This document shows positions 28,357 to 35,863 of a stretch of 64,000 bases of DNA, piece by piece. The notes beneath the pieces were generated by a model. The model saw only the letters and a list, made by a program, of their open reading frames with translations. It made no database searches and was not told the origin of the DNA. The DNA is from Tessaracoccus caeni (lineage in GTDB: Bacteria; Actinomycetota; Actinomycetes; Propionibacteriales; Propionibacteriaceae), in contig NZ_JARGDO010000011.1 of the NCBI RefSeq assembly GCF_029211185.1, forward strand, positions 1 to 64,000. The letters run 5' to 3'. Each line of letters starts with the position of its first letter. The stretch's first letter is position 1. The position numbers were made by a program, and so were the translations under genes.

Positions 28357-28365
28357 TGCTAGGCT
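28357..28365 (+). promoter_or_regulatory. Extended -10 promoter of secreted paralogue 4
   Basis: TGCTAGGCT, with the -10 box starting 55 nt before GTG 28415; it completes the set of four. Confidence 0.6.
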
Positions 28366-28414
28366 TCCGCCAACCGACGCAGGGGCCGTCGGATGTACAA
28401 CATAGGGGGCTGCC

Positions 28415-29875
28415 GTGCAGGCGCATACATCATTCTTTTCAGCTTTTCGGCGTGCCGTCGTCGCATGCCTTGTTCTCGCGCTGGCTTTCGTGGGGCTCGT
28501 CGCTCAGCCCGCCGCCGCGGCGGACTCGGAGCGGGTCAGCGGTAGCGGGACGGGGGAGTCAGACTACTTCTGGCTCGACGAGGGCATCTACACCATCGAC
28601 TTCGAGTACTCGGACAACGTCGACGGGTTGGTGGCCGCCTGGCTGATCAGCGAGCAGATCGGGGATTACGACATCACCGCGCTGTCTGTAGAGGCCGCCG
28701 ACACCACGCGAACGGTCGTGTGGGTGTTCGAGGGCGACTACTTCTGGTTCGACGTCGATGCGGAATCGGGTGCCGCTTGGAGCGCCGAGGTTGCTCCGGC
28801 GACGTTGCCTGCCAAGGCCGAGCGGTCGTTCTCGGCCAGCAACCGGGGCCTCAACAGTTCTCAGATCGTCCTCCTGGAAGCGGGAAAGTACGACTTCACG
28901 GCGTCCTACTCCGGCAATGCTGTCATCGATCTTGCTTTCGACGCTGAACTGCTCCTCGTCGATCCCAGCAACGACGACTACCACGAACTCCTGTTCGAGG
29001 AGGAGTCGACCAGCGGAAAGCGGACCGGAACCTTCGAGCTTGAGAAGGCCGGCTACGTCTGGGTGGGCGCCTTCGGCGCACCCGGGATGACCTGGACGGT
29101 CGACGCCGCGCTGCACGCGCCGAAGAAGCTCACCACCACGCCGACGCCGAAGATCTCCGGAACCGCGCAGGTCGGAAAGAAGCTGACCGCGACGCCGGGG
29201 ACGTGGGCGCCGTCTGGGGTGAAGCTGAGCTATCAGTGGCTGCGCGATGGCAAGGCGATCAAGGGTGCGACCAAGTCCACCTACACGCTGACCAGCAGCG
29301 ACAAGGGTAAGAAGATCTCGGTTCAGGTGAAGGGATCCAAGTCCGGCTACACCTCGGTGACCAAGACGTCCTCGAAGACCAGTGCCGTCAAGGCGGGAAC
29401 GCTGTCTTCGGCCACCCCGAAGATCTCTGGCACGGCTCAGGTGGGCAAGAAGCTGACGGCCAAGCCGGGCACGTGGAAGCCGTCGGGCGTGACGTTCAGC
29501 TACCAGTGGCTGCGCAACGGCGCCAAGATCAAGGGCGCGACCAAGTCGACCTACACGCTCACCAACTCCGACAAGGGCAAGAAGATCTCGGTGAAGGTGA
29601 CGGGCAAGAAGTCGGGCTACACGTCGGTGACGAAGACCTCGGCGAAGACCAGCTCGGTGAAGGCGAAGGCGGCGTCGAAGCCCGCTTCCAAGCCGTCGTC
29701 GACGGCCCCGACGAGCCGCGGTACGTGTCCGTCCTCGGCGCCGATCAAGGGTAATGCGAGCTCCATGATCTACCACATGAAGGGCCAGCGCTTCTACGAC
29801 AGGACCAACCCGGAGGAGTGCTTCAGCAGCGAGTCGGCAGCGAAGAAGGCCGGCTACCGAAAGGCGAAGGTCTAG
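28415..29875 (+). CDS. Secreted Ig-like repeat protein, paralogue 4, with C-terminal Cys-pair domain
   Basis: A 486-residue protein: signal peptide (AVVACLVLALAFVGLVAQPAAAAD), two acidic beta-rich units (FWLDEGIYTIDFEYSDN; VLLEAGKYDFTASYSGN), two Ig-like repeats, a Ser/Ala/Lys/Pro linker and a final domain of about 48 residues absent from the other three. That domain runs from CPSSAPIKGN through SSMIYHMKGQRFYDRT and EECFSSESAAKKAGY, and resembles the small actinobacterial module that NCBI calls the sunset domain, often found at the C terminus of secreted nucleases and hydrolases. Its two cysteines could form a disulfide. A GGGGG run lies 8 nt before the GTG. The function is unknown. Confidence 0.8.
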   Translation: MQAHTSFFSAFRRAVVACLVLALAFVGLVAQPAAAADSERVSGSGTGESDYFWLDEGIYTIDFEYSDNVDGLVAAWLISEQIGDYDITALSVEAADTTRTVVWVFEGDYFWFDVDAESGAAWSAEVAPATLPAKAERSFSASNRGLNSSQIVLLEAGKYDFTASYSGNAVIDLAFDAELLLVDPSNDDYHELLFEEESTSGKRTGTFELEKAGYVWVGAFGAPGMTWTVDAALHAPKKLTTTPTPKISGTAQVGKKLTATPGTWAPSGVKLSYQWLRDGKAIKGATKSTYTLTSSDKGKKISVQVKGSKSGYTSVTKTSSKTSAVKAGTLSSATPKISGTAQVGKKLTAKPGTWKPSGVTFSYQWLRNGAKIKGATKSTYTLTNSDKGKKISVKVTGKKSGYTSVTKTSAKTSSVKAKAASKPASKPSSTAPTSRGTCPSSAPIKGNASSMIYHMKGQRFYDRTNPEECFSSESAAKKAGYRKAKV

Positions 29876-29891
29876 GTCTCTGCTGCTGGGG

Positions 29892-30590
29892 TCAGTTGCT
29901 TCGGCTGTTTACTGGCCTCGCGTTTGCCGGCGGTTCTCCGACCTCGTCGACGGTGTGCCCGCTGCAAGGGATCTTGGTGACGCTGGCCCGCTCGATGCGC
30001 GACACGACGAACCATCGCATCGCGTCGCGCAACAGGCACCAGCCGACCAGATACCACCGGCCGTTGGTGGAGGCGAAAAGCACGGGCTCGACGTCTCGGG
30101 TGGTCGTGGTGCCGTCCGCCGATGAGTAGCAGATCCGGACGACGCGCTGCTCGACCATCGCCTCTTCCAGCGCCGACTTGGTCGCGCGCGACGATGAAGG
30201 GGGTGCGTTGACCCACACCCGGCTGGCCAGCTCGTCGGCTCTGGCTCGGGTGGCGGGCTCGAGGACGTCCATGATCTTCCGGATCCCGGCCGCGGCCAGA
30301 TCGGCGTAAGGGGCATCGGACGCGGCGGAGACCGTAGCCATGAGTGCGACGGCCTGGGCGGGGGACAGGCTGACCGGCGGTAAGGACGCGCTGGTGGCCA
30401 GTCCGTAGCCCCCGCCCGGGCCTGGCCGGGACCAGATTGGGGCGCCGCTGCCCTCCAGCGCGGCGAGGTCTCTCTTGATGGTGCGCTCGGACACCTCGAA
30501 CTCTCGCGCCAGCCTCTCGGCAGAGAGTCCTCGTGTGCCGGCCCGACGCAATGTCTCGAAGAGAGCATGGAGCCGTTCCGCTCGCTTCAT
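29892..30590 (-). CDS. YafY-type HTH/WYL-domain transcriptional regulator
   Basis: A 232-residue regulator. Residues 1-60 are a DeoR/HTH_11 winged helix (RLAREFEVSERTIKRDLAALEGSGAPI, then GGGYGL in the wing). Residues about 130-220 are a WYL-type domain (LFASTNGRWYLVGWCLLRDAMRWFVVSRI), a ligand-sensing fold. The start has two adjacent ATG codons; the second (30590) has GGAG at a better distance. It diverges from an alpha/beta hydrolase gene, and a palindrome in the 73-bp gap is a good candidate operator. The likely role is repression or activation of that hydrolase and of itself; the ligand is unknown. Confidence 0.87.
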   Translation of the reverse strand: MKRAERLHALFETLRRAGTRGLSAERLAREFEVSERTIKRDLAALEGSGAPIWSRPGPGGGYGLATSASLPPVSLSPAQAVALMATVSAASDAPYADLAAAGIRKIMDVLEPATRARADELASRVWVNAPPSSSRATKSALEEAMVEQRVVRICYSSADGTTTTRDVEPVLFASTNGRWYLVGWCLLRDAMRWFVVSRIERASVTKIPCSGHTVDEVGEPPANARPVNSRSN

Positions 30591-30611
30591 CATTCGACTC
30601 CGAACAAATTC

Positions 30612-30630
30612 ATGTCATAAATAGTGACAT
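30612..30630. promoter_or_regulatory. Candidate operator for the YafY/WYL regulator
   Basis: ATGTCA (30612-30617) and TGACAT (30625-30630) form a perfect inverted repeat with a 7-bp A/T-rich centre, in the middle of the divergent gap. The spacing suits a dimeric winged-helix protein. Confidence 0.5.
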
Positions 30631-30663
30631 ACACCTGTCTCCAGGGCCTGAGAGAGTCGTCAC

Positions 30664-31413
30664 ATGACAACGAACACGAGCAGTCCGACCATCATTCTCA
30701 TCGCCGGCCATTGGCTGGGTGCCTGGGCATGGGATGAGGTTCTTGAGCACCTGGCAACCGGCAACTCTGAGGCCGTCGCGATCACGCTGCCCGGTCTCGA
30801 TCCGCACGACCCGGAGCGTGCGTCGAGGAACCTCGACGATCAGGTCGCGGCGATCCTGGAACTCATCGCTGAACGCGGGGGATCCGCGGCTCAGCCGGTG
30901 GTGCTCGTCGCTCACAGTGGGGCCAACGCCCCCGTCAGCCTCGTTCTCGACCGGCACCCCGAGCTGGTTCGTCGGGTGGTGTGGGTCGATTCCGGCCCTG
31001 CGGCGGCGGGGATGGCATTCGCTCCCGACCTCCCGGAAGAGGTGGAGGAGCTGCCGTTGCCGTTGTTCGACGACCTTGCCCAAGAGGCGAGCCTCGAAGG
31101 GCTGAGCGCCGAGCATCTCGAGCGATTCCGGGTCAGGGCAGTACCCGAGCCGGGCGCCGTTCTTCGCCAGACCGTCGAGCTCACGAACGATGCCCGACTC
31201 GCGGTTCCGACCACGCTGGTGTGCTGCTCCCTGCCGAGCGCGCAGGTGCTGGAACTCGCCCAGGCCGGCCACCCCATGTTCGCCGAGGTCGCGAACCTCG
31301 CGACCCTCGACGTCGTCGATCTCCCCACCGGCCACTGGCCCATGTGGAGCTGCCCCGCCGATCTCGCGCGCATCCTCAACTCGGCGGCCGAGGCGAGCCG
31401 GGAACTTCGATAA
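30664..31413 (+). CDS. Alpha/beta-fold hydrolase
   Basis: A 249-residue esterase-like protein. The oxyanion region is AGHWLGAWAW, the nucleophile elbow is VAHSGAN (S85), and the probable catalytic His is in LPTGHWPMW near the C terminus. The length and the HxG-type opening match the AB_hydrolase_6 group that includes salicylate-esterase-like and dienelactone-like enzymes. It is cytoplasmic, with no signal peptide. The substrate is unknown. It is transcribed divergently from a WYL regulator, which suggests induction by its substrate or a related compound. GAGAGAG precedes the ATG. It converges on an aminoglycoside-phosphotransferase-family gene. Confidence 0.82.
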   Translation: MTTNTSSPTIILIAGHWLGAWAWDEVLEHLATGNSEAVAITLPGLDPHDPERASRNLDDQVAAILELIAERGGSAAQPVVLVAHSGANAPVSLVLDRHPELVRRVVWVDSGPAAAGMAFAPDLPEEVEELPLPLFDDLAQEASLEGLSAEHLERFRVRAVPEPGAVLRQTVELTNDARLAVPTTLVCCSLPSAQVLELAQAGHPMFAEVANLATLDVVDLPTGHWPMWSCPADLARILNSAAEASRELR

Positions 31414-31438
31414 CAGGCCCTCGGAGAGGGTCGCTGAG

Positions 31439-32182
31439 TCACTGAAGCGCTGTGGCCCAGACGTGTTGGTGGTCTCTGACGTAGCGGACTACGCCCTCCC
31501 AGTGGGGGCGGTGGAAGGTTTCGTACATCGAGGCCCAAGGCTCGTGGCCGATCTCATGCGATGATCGCAGCAAGTTGAGCATGGCGGCGGTGCGCTGTTG
31601 CATGGTGCCCGGGAGAGCTGAGCGGAGGGTGTCGTCTGCGTCGTAGCCGTCGACGAAGGCTGCCAGGTTCTTTGCGGCCTCCGTGGGTGGCTGCTGGACA
31701 TCGTTCAGGGTGAACGCCTGAGCGGCGTAGGCCAGATCCCAGAGGCGGGTGCTGGGGGCGGCGGCGTCCCAGTCGATGAACACCCATCTCTCGCCGATCA
31801 TCAGGTTCCAAGGGGCGAGGTCGTTGTGGCAGATCAGGTCGCCACCCGGGGCGGGGATGGCCGTCTCCCAGACGGCGTCGTCGGGCGGGACGAAACTCGC
31901 ACTGGCATCGTGGATAGCGCGGACGAGGCGCCCAATCCGGCGCAGTTCGTCGAGAGTGAGCGGATCGGAGTCGATGGCGAGCCGACCAGGAACAAACTCG
32001 GTGACCTGCCGACCCTGCTCGTCTTGGCCCAGCGGCTCGGGGACGTCGATTCCGGTGGCGCGTACGTGCGCCACGAAGGCCAGGACCGATGGGGTGGATG
32101 CGGTCCATGCCTTGCGCACCGTCTGTCCGACGCGCACCACCTGTCCACTGGCATTTCCGCCCGCAAGCTGCTGCTCGTCCAC
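31439..32182 (-). CDS. APH-family small-molecule kinase
   Basis: A 247-residue phosphotransferase fold with VRKAWTASTPSVLAFVAHV at the front (ATP-site Lys), the catalytic loop ICHNDLAPWNLMIGE and the metal-binding FIDWDAAAPSTRLWDLAYA. This group is often annotated as aminoglycoside phosphotransferase, but most members have no proven antibiotic substrate. It starts at GTG in a TAGTG overlap with the ychJ stop, so translation is coupled. Codons here look more A/T-tolerant than in the housekeeping genes, but I did not compute this. It converges on the hydrolase gene. Confidence 0.82.
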   Translation of the reverse strand: MDEQQLAGGNASGQVVRVGQTVRKAWTASTPSVLAFVAHVRATGIDVPEPLGQDEQGRQVTEFVPGRLAIDSDPLTLDELRRIGRLVRAIHDASASFVPPDDAVWETAIPAPGGDLICHNDLAPWNLMIGERWVFIDWDAAAPSTRLWDLAYAAQAFTLNDVQQPPTEAAKNLAAFVDGYDADDTLRSALPGTMQQRTAAMLNLLRSSHEIGHEPWASMYETFHRPHWEGVVRYVRDHQHVWATALQ

Positions 32183-32562
32183 TAGCTGTGAACTCCGTCG
32201 ACGTAGAACCAGCGCCCGTCGATCAGGGTGAAGCGGCTGCGCTCGCGCAGCGTCCCGTTTTGGCCGCCCGCATCACGCCATGACGCGGCGAAGGCGACGG
32301 TGCCCGTCTCGTCCCAGGCTTTACCTGCCTCCGTCGACTCGATGACCAGCCCTGTCCACGTGGTTCCGTCGTCCAGGTCCAGGGTTGCGGGACGAGTGGT
32401 CGGATGCCAGGTCTCTCTCAGATACTCCTCAAGCCCAAGCGCGAAGGCCGAATACCGCGACCTCATGAGCGCCACCGCCGTCGGCGCCGGCCGCCCCGCA
32501 TGAAACCGCCCGCAGCATCGCGCATACGCACGCCCGGTATCGCAGGGACAGATCTCGCTCAT
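32182..32562 (-). CDS. ychJ: YchJ/UPF0225 family SEC-C motif protein
   Basis: A 126-residue YchJ-like protein. The N-terminal SEC-C-like zinc motif is CPCDTGRAYARCCG, followed by the YchJ signature LMRSRYSAFALGLEEYLRETWHPTTRP and a NTF2-like body (FAASWRDAGG; RERSRFTLIDGRWFYVDG). The function is unknown. TAGGCT lies 6 nt before the ATG with no ribosome site, so the mRNA is probably leaderless. It leads a two-gene unit with the APH-type kinase. Confidence 0.88.
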   Translation of the reverse strand: MSEICPCDTGRAYARCCGRFHAGRPAPTAVALMRSRYSAFALGLEEYLRETWHPTTRPATLDLDDGTTWTGLVIESTEAGKAWDETGTVAFAASWRDAGGQNGTLRERSRFTLIDGRWFYVDGVHS

Positions 32563-32643
32563 GGCCTCAGCCTAGGCGCTGGCTGATGAGGAACCGGCGA
32601 GACCGCGCCAGAAGGCTGCGGGGGTGGTCGTGCGCATAACGAT

Positions 32644-32694
32644 GGCTGAGCGGGGGTGATCTGTGCAATACGTACAGATCACCCCCGCTCAGCC
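32644..32694. repeat. Long hairpin with 9-nt loop (hairpin family member A)
   Basis: A perfect 21-bp stem (32644-32664 with 32674-32694) closes a 9-nt loop GCAATACGT. On the plus strand it is followed by ACTTTTATT. It lies downstream of the minus-strand gene 32725-33096 and could terminate it, but the poly-U side faces the other way. A second hairpin at 33958-34016 shares its apical GATCTGT/ACAGATC stem and loop pattern. Confidence 0.75.
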
Positions 32695-32724
32695 ACTTTT
32701 ATTCCGGCGCCAGCCTGGTGGGAA

Positions 32725-33096
32725 CTACTGCAGCACCGGATTGAGGGAGATTTCGGTGGTTGTGACGTCCACCCAGTGGCCGGATGGGGGCTGATCGAGC
32801 ATCGGATCCGTCCAGCGGATGCGGAGATGCTCGGGAGTGACCTCCATGAGTTCGGCTTCCAGCCAGTCTTCAGTCCCCGCGAGACGAATCCACCACGTCT
32901 CGGCGAGGGAAGCAAGACCCCGCTCATGCACGACATCCACGGCGTGTTCGTAGTCGGTCGGCTTGCCGAGGGCTGCCCCGAAGGAGGTCGTGGGGATCCA
33001 GGAGCCTTGTGTGGGGACGACGCCGCCAAGCAGCTCTCCGTCGTCACGCAGGATGTCCTCTGGTGTGGGGAGATCTGGCGAGGTGTAAGTTCTCAT
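32725..33096 (-). CDS. Hypothetical protein, probable target of the divergent MerR regulator
   Basis: A 123-residue acidic protein with no signal peptide or membrane segment. Visible parts are an N-terminal MRTYTSPDLPTPEDILRDDGELLGG, a central DYEHAVDVVHERGLASLAETWWIRL and a beta-rich end (EDWLEAELMEVTPEHLRIRWTDP). I do not recognise a family. Support for it being real comes from the promoter: a -35 TTGACC and a -10 TAGCGT with a 19-bp spacer that contains the MerR-type dyad, and an ATG 6 nt after the -10, consistent with a leaderless transcript. Confidence 0.65.
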   Translation of the reverse strand: MRTYTSPDLPTPEDILRDDGELLGGVVPTQGSWIPTTSFGAALGKPTDYEHAVDVVHERGLASLAETWWIRLAGTEDWLEAELMEVTPEHLRIRWTDPMLDQPPSGHWVDVTTTEISLNPVLQ

Positions 33097-33102
33097 GTCC
33101 CA

Positions 33103-33133
33103 ACGCTAAGAATTGACGTAACGTGAAGGTCAA
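33103..33133 (-). promoter_or_regulatory. MerR-type promoter/operator, 19-bp spacer
   Basis: Reading the minus strand, TTGACC (33133-33128), 19 bp, then TAGCGT (33108-33103). The inverted repeat TTGAC-N11-GTCAA (33113-33133) lies between the boxes. Overlong 19-20 bp spacers with a central dyad are the hallmark of promoters activated by MerR-family regulators. Confidence 0.65.
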
Positions 33134-33152
33134 TACCGGGAGGTGGAGGTCG

Positions 33153-33920
33153 GTGGAGCGGTCGATCGGAGATGTCGCGCGAATGACCGGTGTCACCACG
33201 CGGACTCTGCGTCACTACGACGACATCGGTCTGCTGAGGCCCGTCAGGGTGAGTGCTAACGGATATCGCTGGTACGGGCGCGAGGAGTTACTCCGGCTGC
33301 AGCGCATCCTGTTGTTGCGCGAGTTGCGACTTCCCTTGCCCGAGATCCAGGCTTTGCTCGACAACGGCACGGATGAGGCGGCGTTTCTGCGTCAGCATCG
33401 GGAGCGGCTCCAGGCCGAGCGCGCGCGTCTCGACCAGGTTCTCGAGACCGTCGGGAGGACGATCGACGATCTCGAAGGAGCGAGTGAGCTAGAGGATGAG
33501 GAGTTCTTCGTCGGCTTGAGGCGGCGAACCGAGGAACTCCGGGCGGATCTCTCCGAGCGGTTTGGTCCGGAAGTGGATGTGCACTTTGACGTGGCCGAGG
33601 CCAGCCTGGCCGGGTGGACGCGGGAGGATCACGAACGGGCCGCAGAGCGTGGACGCGATCTGCACGGCCGGTTGGCTGCCGCCCGAACCGTGGGCCTGAT
33701 GCCGGACGACGATGAGGTGCTGGATCTCATGGCCGAGCACTATGAGGGAGTCCTCGAGTTCTGGCCGGCGACTCCTGCGGGCTATTACGCCCTCGCCGAA
33801 GCGACCACCGACAGCCCGCAGCAACGCGCGCTGCTCACCGACGTCGATCCCGATCTGCCCGACTGGCTGGCCGAGTCCATCCGCGCCTACGCCGTCCGTC
33901 GGCTGGGGTACCAGCCCTGA
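33153..33920 (+). CDS. MerR family regulator with TipAS-like ligand domain
   Basis: A 255-residue protein. Residues 1-70 are a MerR winged helix (IGDVARMTGVTTRTLRHYDDIGLLRP; NGYRWYGREELLRLQRILLLREL); about 75-120 form the dimerisation coiled coil; about 140-255 are a helical TipAS-type domain (EVLDLMAEHYEGVLEFWPATPAGYYALAEA), a fold that binds drugs or peptides. I prefer GTG 33153 because GGGAGG lies 9 nt upstream; an earlier in-frame GTG at 33123 would start inside the operator. The divergent hypothetical gene carries a MerR-type promoter and is the likely target. Confidence 0.85.
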   Translation: MERSIGDVARMTGVTTRTLRHYDDIGLLRPVRVSANGYRWYGREELLRLQRILLLRELRLPLPEIQALLDNGTDEAAFLRQHRERLQAERARLDQVLETVGRTIDDLEGASELEDEEFFVGLRRRTEELRADLSERFGPEVDVHFDVAEASLAGWTREDHERAAERGRDLHGRLAAARTVGLMPDDDEVLDLMAEHYEGVLEFWPATPAGYYALAEATTDSPQQRALLTDVDPDLPDWLAESIRAYAVRRLGYQP

Positions 33921-33957
33921 TCGTGGTTCTGTCTGGCGTGGGATGTCGGCATTCCTT

Positions 33958-34016
33958 CAGCTACTGATGCGGCACGATCTGTGAAAGAGGTACAGATCGC
34001 GCCGTATGGGTAGCTG
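33958..34016. repeat. Long hairpin with 9-nt loop (hairpin family member B)
   Basis: CAGCTAC (33958) pairs with GTAGCTG (ending 34016), ATGCGGC with GCCGTAT (one wobble), and CGATCTGT with ACAGATCG around the 9-nt loop GAAAGAGGT. It sits between the MerR stop and metG. Apical stem and loop follow the same pattern as the hairpin at 32644-32694. Confidence 0.7.
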
Positions 34017-34051
34017 AGCGGCAGCGACAGCGGGCATATGCGCGGCGACGA

Positions 34052-34057
34052 TAGGAT
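34052..34057 (+). promoter_or_regulatory. -10 box of metG (leaderless)
   Basis: TAGGAT lies 7 nt before ATG 34065. The two earlier in-frame ATGs (34038, 34056) are upstream of or within this box, which decides the start. Confidence 0.65.
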
Positions 34058-34064
34058 GACCGTC

Positions 34065-35846
34065 ATGTCTGACGTTCTCGCTGCCGTCGCTTGGCCTTAT
34101 GCCAACGGCCCCCGCCATATCGGTCACGTTTCGGGCTTCGGAGTTCCCTCCGATGTCTTCTCCCGCTACATGCGCATGGCGGGCCACAACGTGCTGATGG
34201 TGTCGGGCTCCGACGAGCACGGCACGGCCATCCAGGTGAAGGCCGACGCCGAGGGCCTGACCGCCCGTCAGACCGCCGACAAATACCACGCGCAGATCGT
34301 CTCCGACCTGCAGGGGCTCGGCCTCAGCTACGACCTGTACACCCGCACCACGACGCCCAACCACTACCGCGTCGTGCAGGAGATCTTCACCGCTCTGCAC
34401 AACAACGGCTACATCGTGGCGAAGACCCAGATGGGAGCCATCTCCCCATCGACCGGCCGCACCCTGCCCGATCGCTTCATCGAGGGCACCTGTCCGCTCT
34501 GCGGCTACGACAACGCGCGCGGTGACCAGTGCGACAACTGCGGCAACCAGCTGGACCCGGCCGACCTGATCGATCCCAAGTCGAAGATCAACGGCGAGAC
34601 CCCGAAGTTCGTCGAGACCGAGCACTTCTTCCTCGACCTGCCCAAGGTGGCCCCGCAGCTCACCGAATGGCTCGACAGCCGCGAGGACTGGCGGCCCAAC
34701 GTGCTCAAGTTCTCGCACAACCTGCTGGAGAACATCCGCGAGCGCGCCATCACCCGCGACCTCGACTGGGGCGTGCCGATCCCGCTCGACGGCTGGCGCG
34801 ACGCCCCCATGAAGCGCATCTACGTGTGGTTCGACGCCGTGATCGGCTACCTCTCGGCCTCCGTCGAATGGGCCCGCCGATCCGGGGATCCTGAGGCCTG
34901 GCGCCGGTTCTGGAACGAGGAGACCGCGCAGTCGTTCTACTTCATGGGCAAGGACAACATCGTCTTCCATTCCGTGATCTGGCCCGGCATCCTGTTGGGC
35001 GCCAACGGCCAGGGTGAGCTGGGCGGCGAGATCCGCGAGGCGCTCGGCGAGCTGCAGCTGCCCACCGAGGTGGTCTCGTCGGAGTTCATGACCATGCGTG
35101 GCTCGAAGGTGTCGTCGTCGCGCGGGGCGTCGATCTTCGTCGGCCAGTTCCTGGAGGAGTTCGGCCCCGACGCGCTGCGTTACTACATCGCCGTGGCCGG
35201 CCCCGAGAACCAGGACACCGACTTCACCTGGGAGGAGTTCGTCCGCCGGATCAACTTCGAGCTAGCCAACGAGTGGGGCAACCTGGTGAACCGCTCGATC
35301 TCGATGGCGTTCAAGAACAACGGTGCGATCCCCGCTGCCAATGAGCTCACCGACGACGACCGCGCCCTGCTGGACGCCGCCAAGACCGCCTTCGACACCG
35401 TGGGCGATCACATCGCCGCGCGCCGCTTCAAGGCGGGCATCACCGAGGCGATGCGCATCGTCGGCCTGGCCAACAAGTACCTCTCCGACCAGGAGCCCTG
35501 GAAGCTCAAGGACAATCCGGATCGCCGCGACACCGTGCTGCACGTCGCGCTCCAGGTGGTCAGCGACTGCAACACCCTGCTCACCCCGTTCCTGCCGCAC
35601 TCGGCGCAGAAGATCTTTGAGGCGCTGGGCAACGAGGGCGTGTGGGCGGCCCAGCCGCAGATCGTCGAGGTGACCGACGAGGATCTCACCTACCCCACGC
35701 TGCAGGGCGACTACGCCTCGCAGCAGGCAGTGTGGGCCTCGCGCCCGATCGTCGCGGGTACGCCGCTGGCCAAGCCGTCGCCGCTGTTCCAGAAGCTTGA
35801 CGACAAGCTGGGCCAGACCGGCCCGGAGTGGGCGCCGATCGGCTGA
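34065..35846 (+). CDS. metG: Methionyl-tRNA synthetase
   Basis: A 593-residue class I synthetase that charges initiator and elongator tRNA-Met. Order of motifs: [12 protein letters not shown] (HIGH), [10 protein letters not shown], a zinc knuckle with two CxxC pairs ([17 protein letters not shown]), [13 protein letters not shown], and [10 protein letters not shown] at the KMSKS position (KVSSS, a variant of the consensus). The helical anticodon-binding domain follows (WGNLVNRS). There is no C-terminal EMAP/Trbp111 dimerisation domain. ATG 34065 is supported by TAGGAT 7 nt upstream. It converges on the DUF2207 gene with only 17 bp between the stops. Confidence 0.95.
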   Translation: MSDVLAAVAWPYANGPRHIGHVSGFGVPSDVFSRYMRMAGHNVLMVSGSDEHGTAIQVKADAEGLTARQTADKYHAQIVSDLQGLGLSYDLYTRTTTPNHYRVVQEIFTALHNNGYIVAKTQMGAISPSTGRTLPDRFIEGTCPLCGYDNARGDQCDNCGNQLDPADLIDPKSKINGETPKFVETEHFFLDLPKVAPQLTEWLDSREDWRPNVLKFSHNLLENIRERAITRDLDWGVPIPLDGWRDAPMKRIYVWFDAVIGYLSASVEWARRSGDPEAWRRFWNEETAQSFYFMGKDNIVFHSVIWPGILLGANGQGELGGEIREALGELQLPTEVVSSEFMTMRGSKVSSSRGASIFVGQFLEEFGPDALRYYIAVAGPENQDTDFTWEEFVRRINFELANEWGNLVNRSISMAFKNNGAIPAANELTDDDRALLDAAKTAFDTVGDHIAARRFKAGITEAMRIVGLANKYLSDQEPWKLKDNPDRRDTVLHVALQVVSDCNTLLTPFLPHSAQKIFEALGNEGVWAAQPQIVEVTDEDLTYPTLQGDYASQQAVWASRPIVAGTPLAKPSPLFQKLDDKLGQTGPEWAPIG

Positions 35847-35863
35847 GCCCGTGTGAGGGCGGC

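Noticed and set aside
33123-33152. Earlier GTG start for the MerR regulator
   Set aside because: It lies inside the predicted operator, and the GGGAGG site is correctly placed only for GTG 33153.
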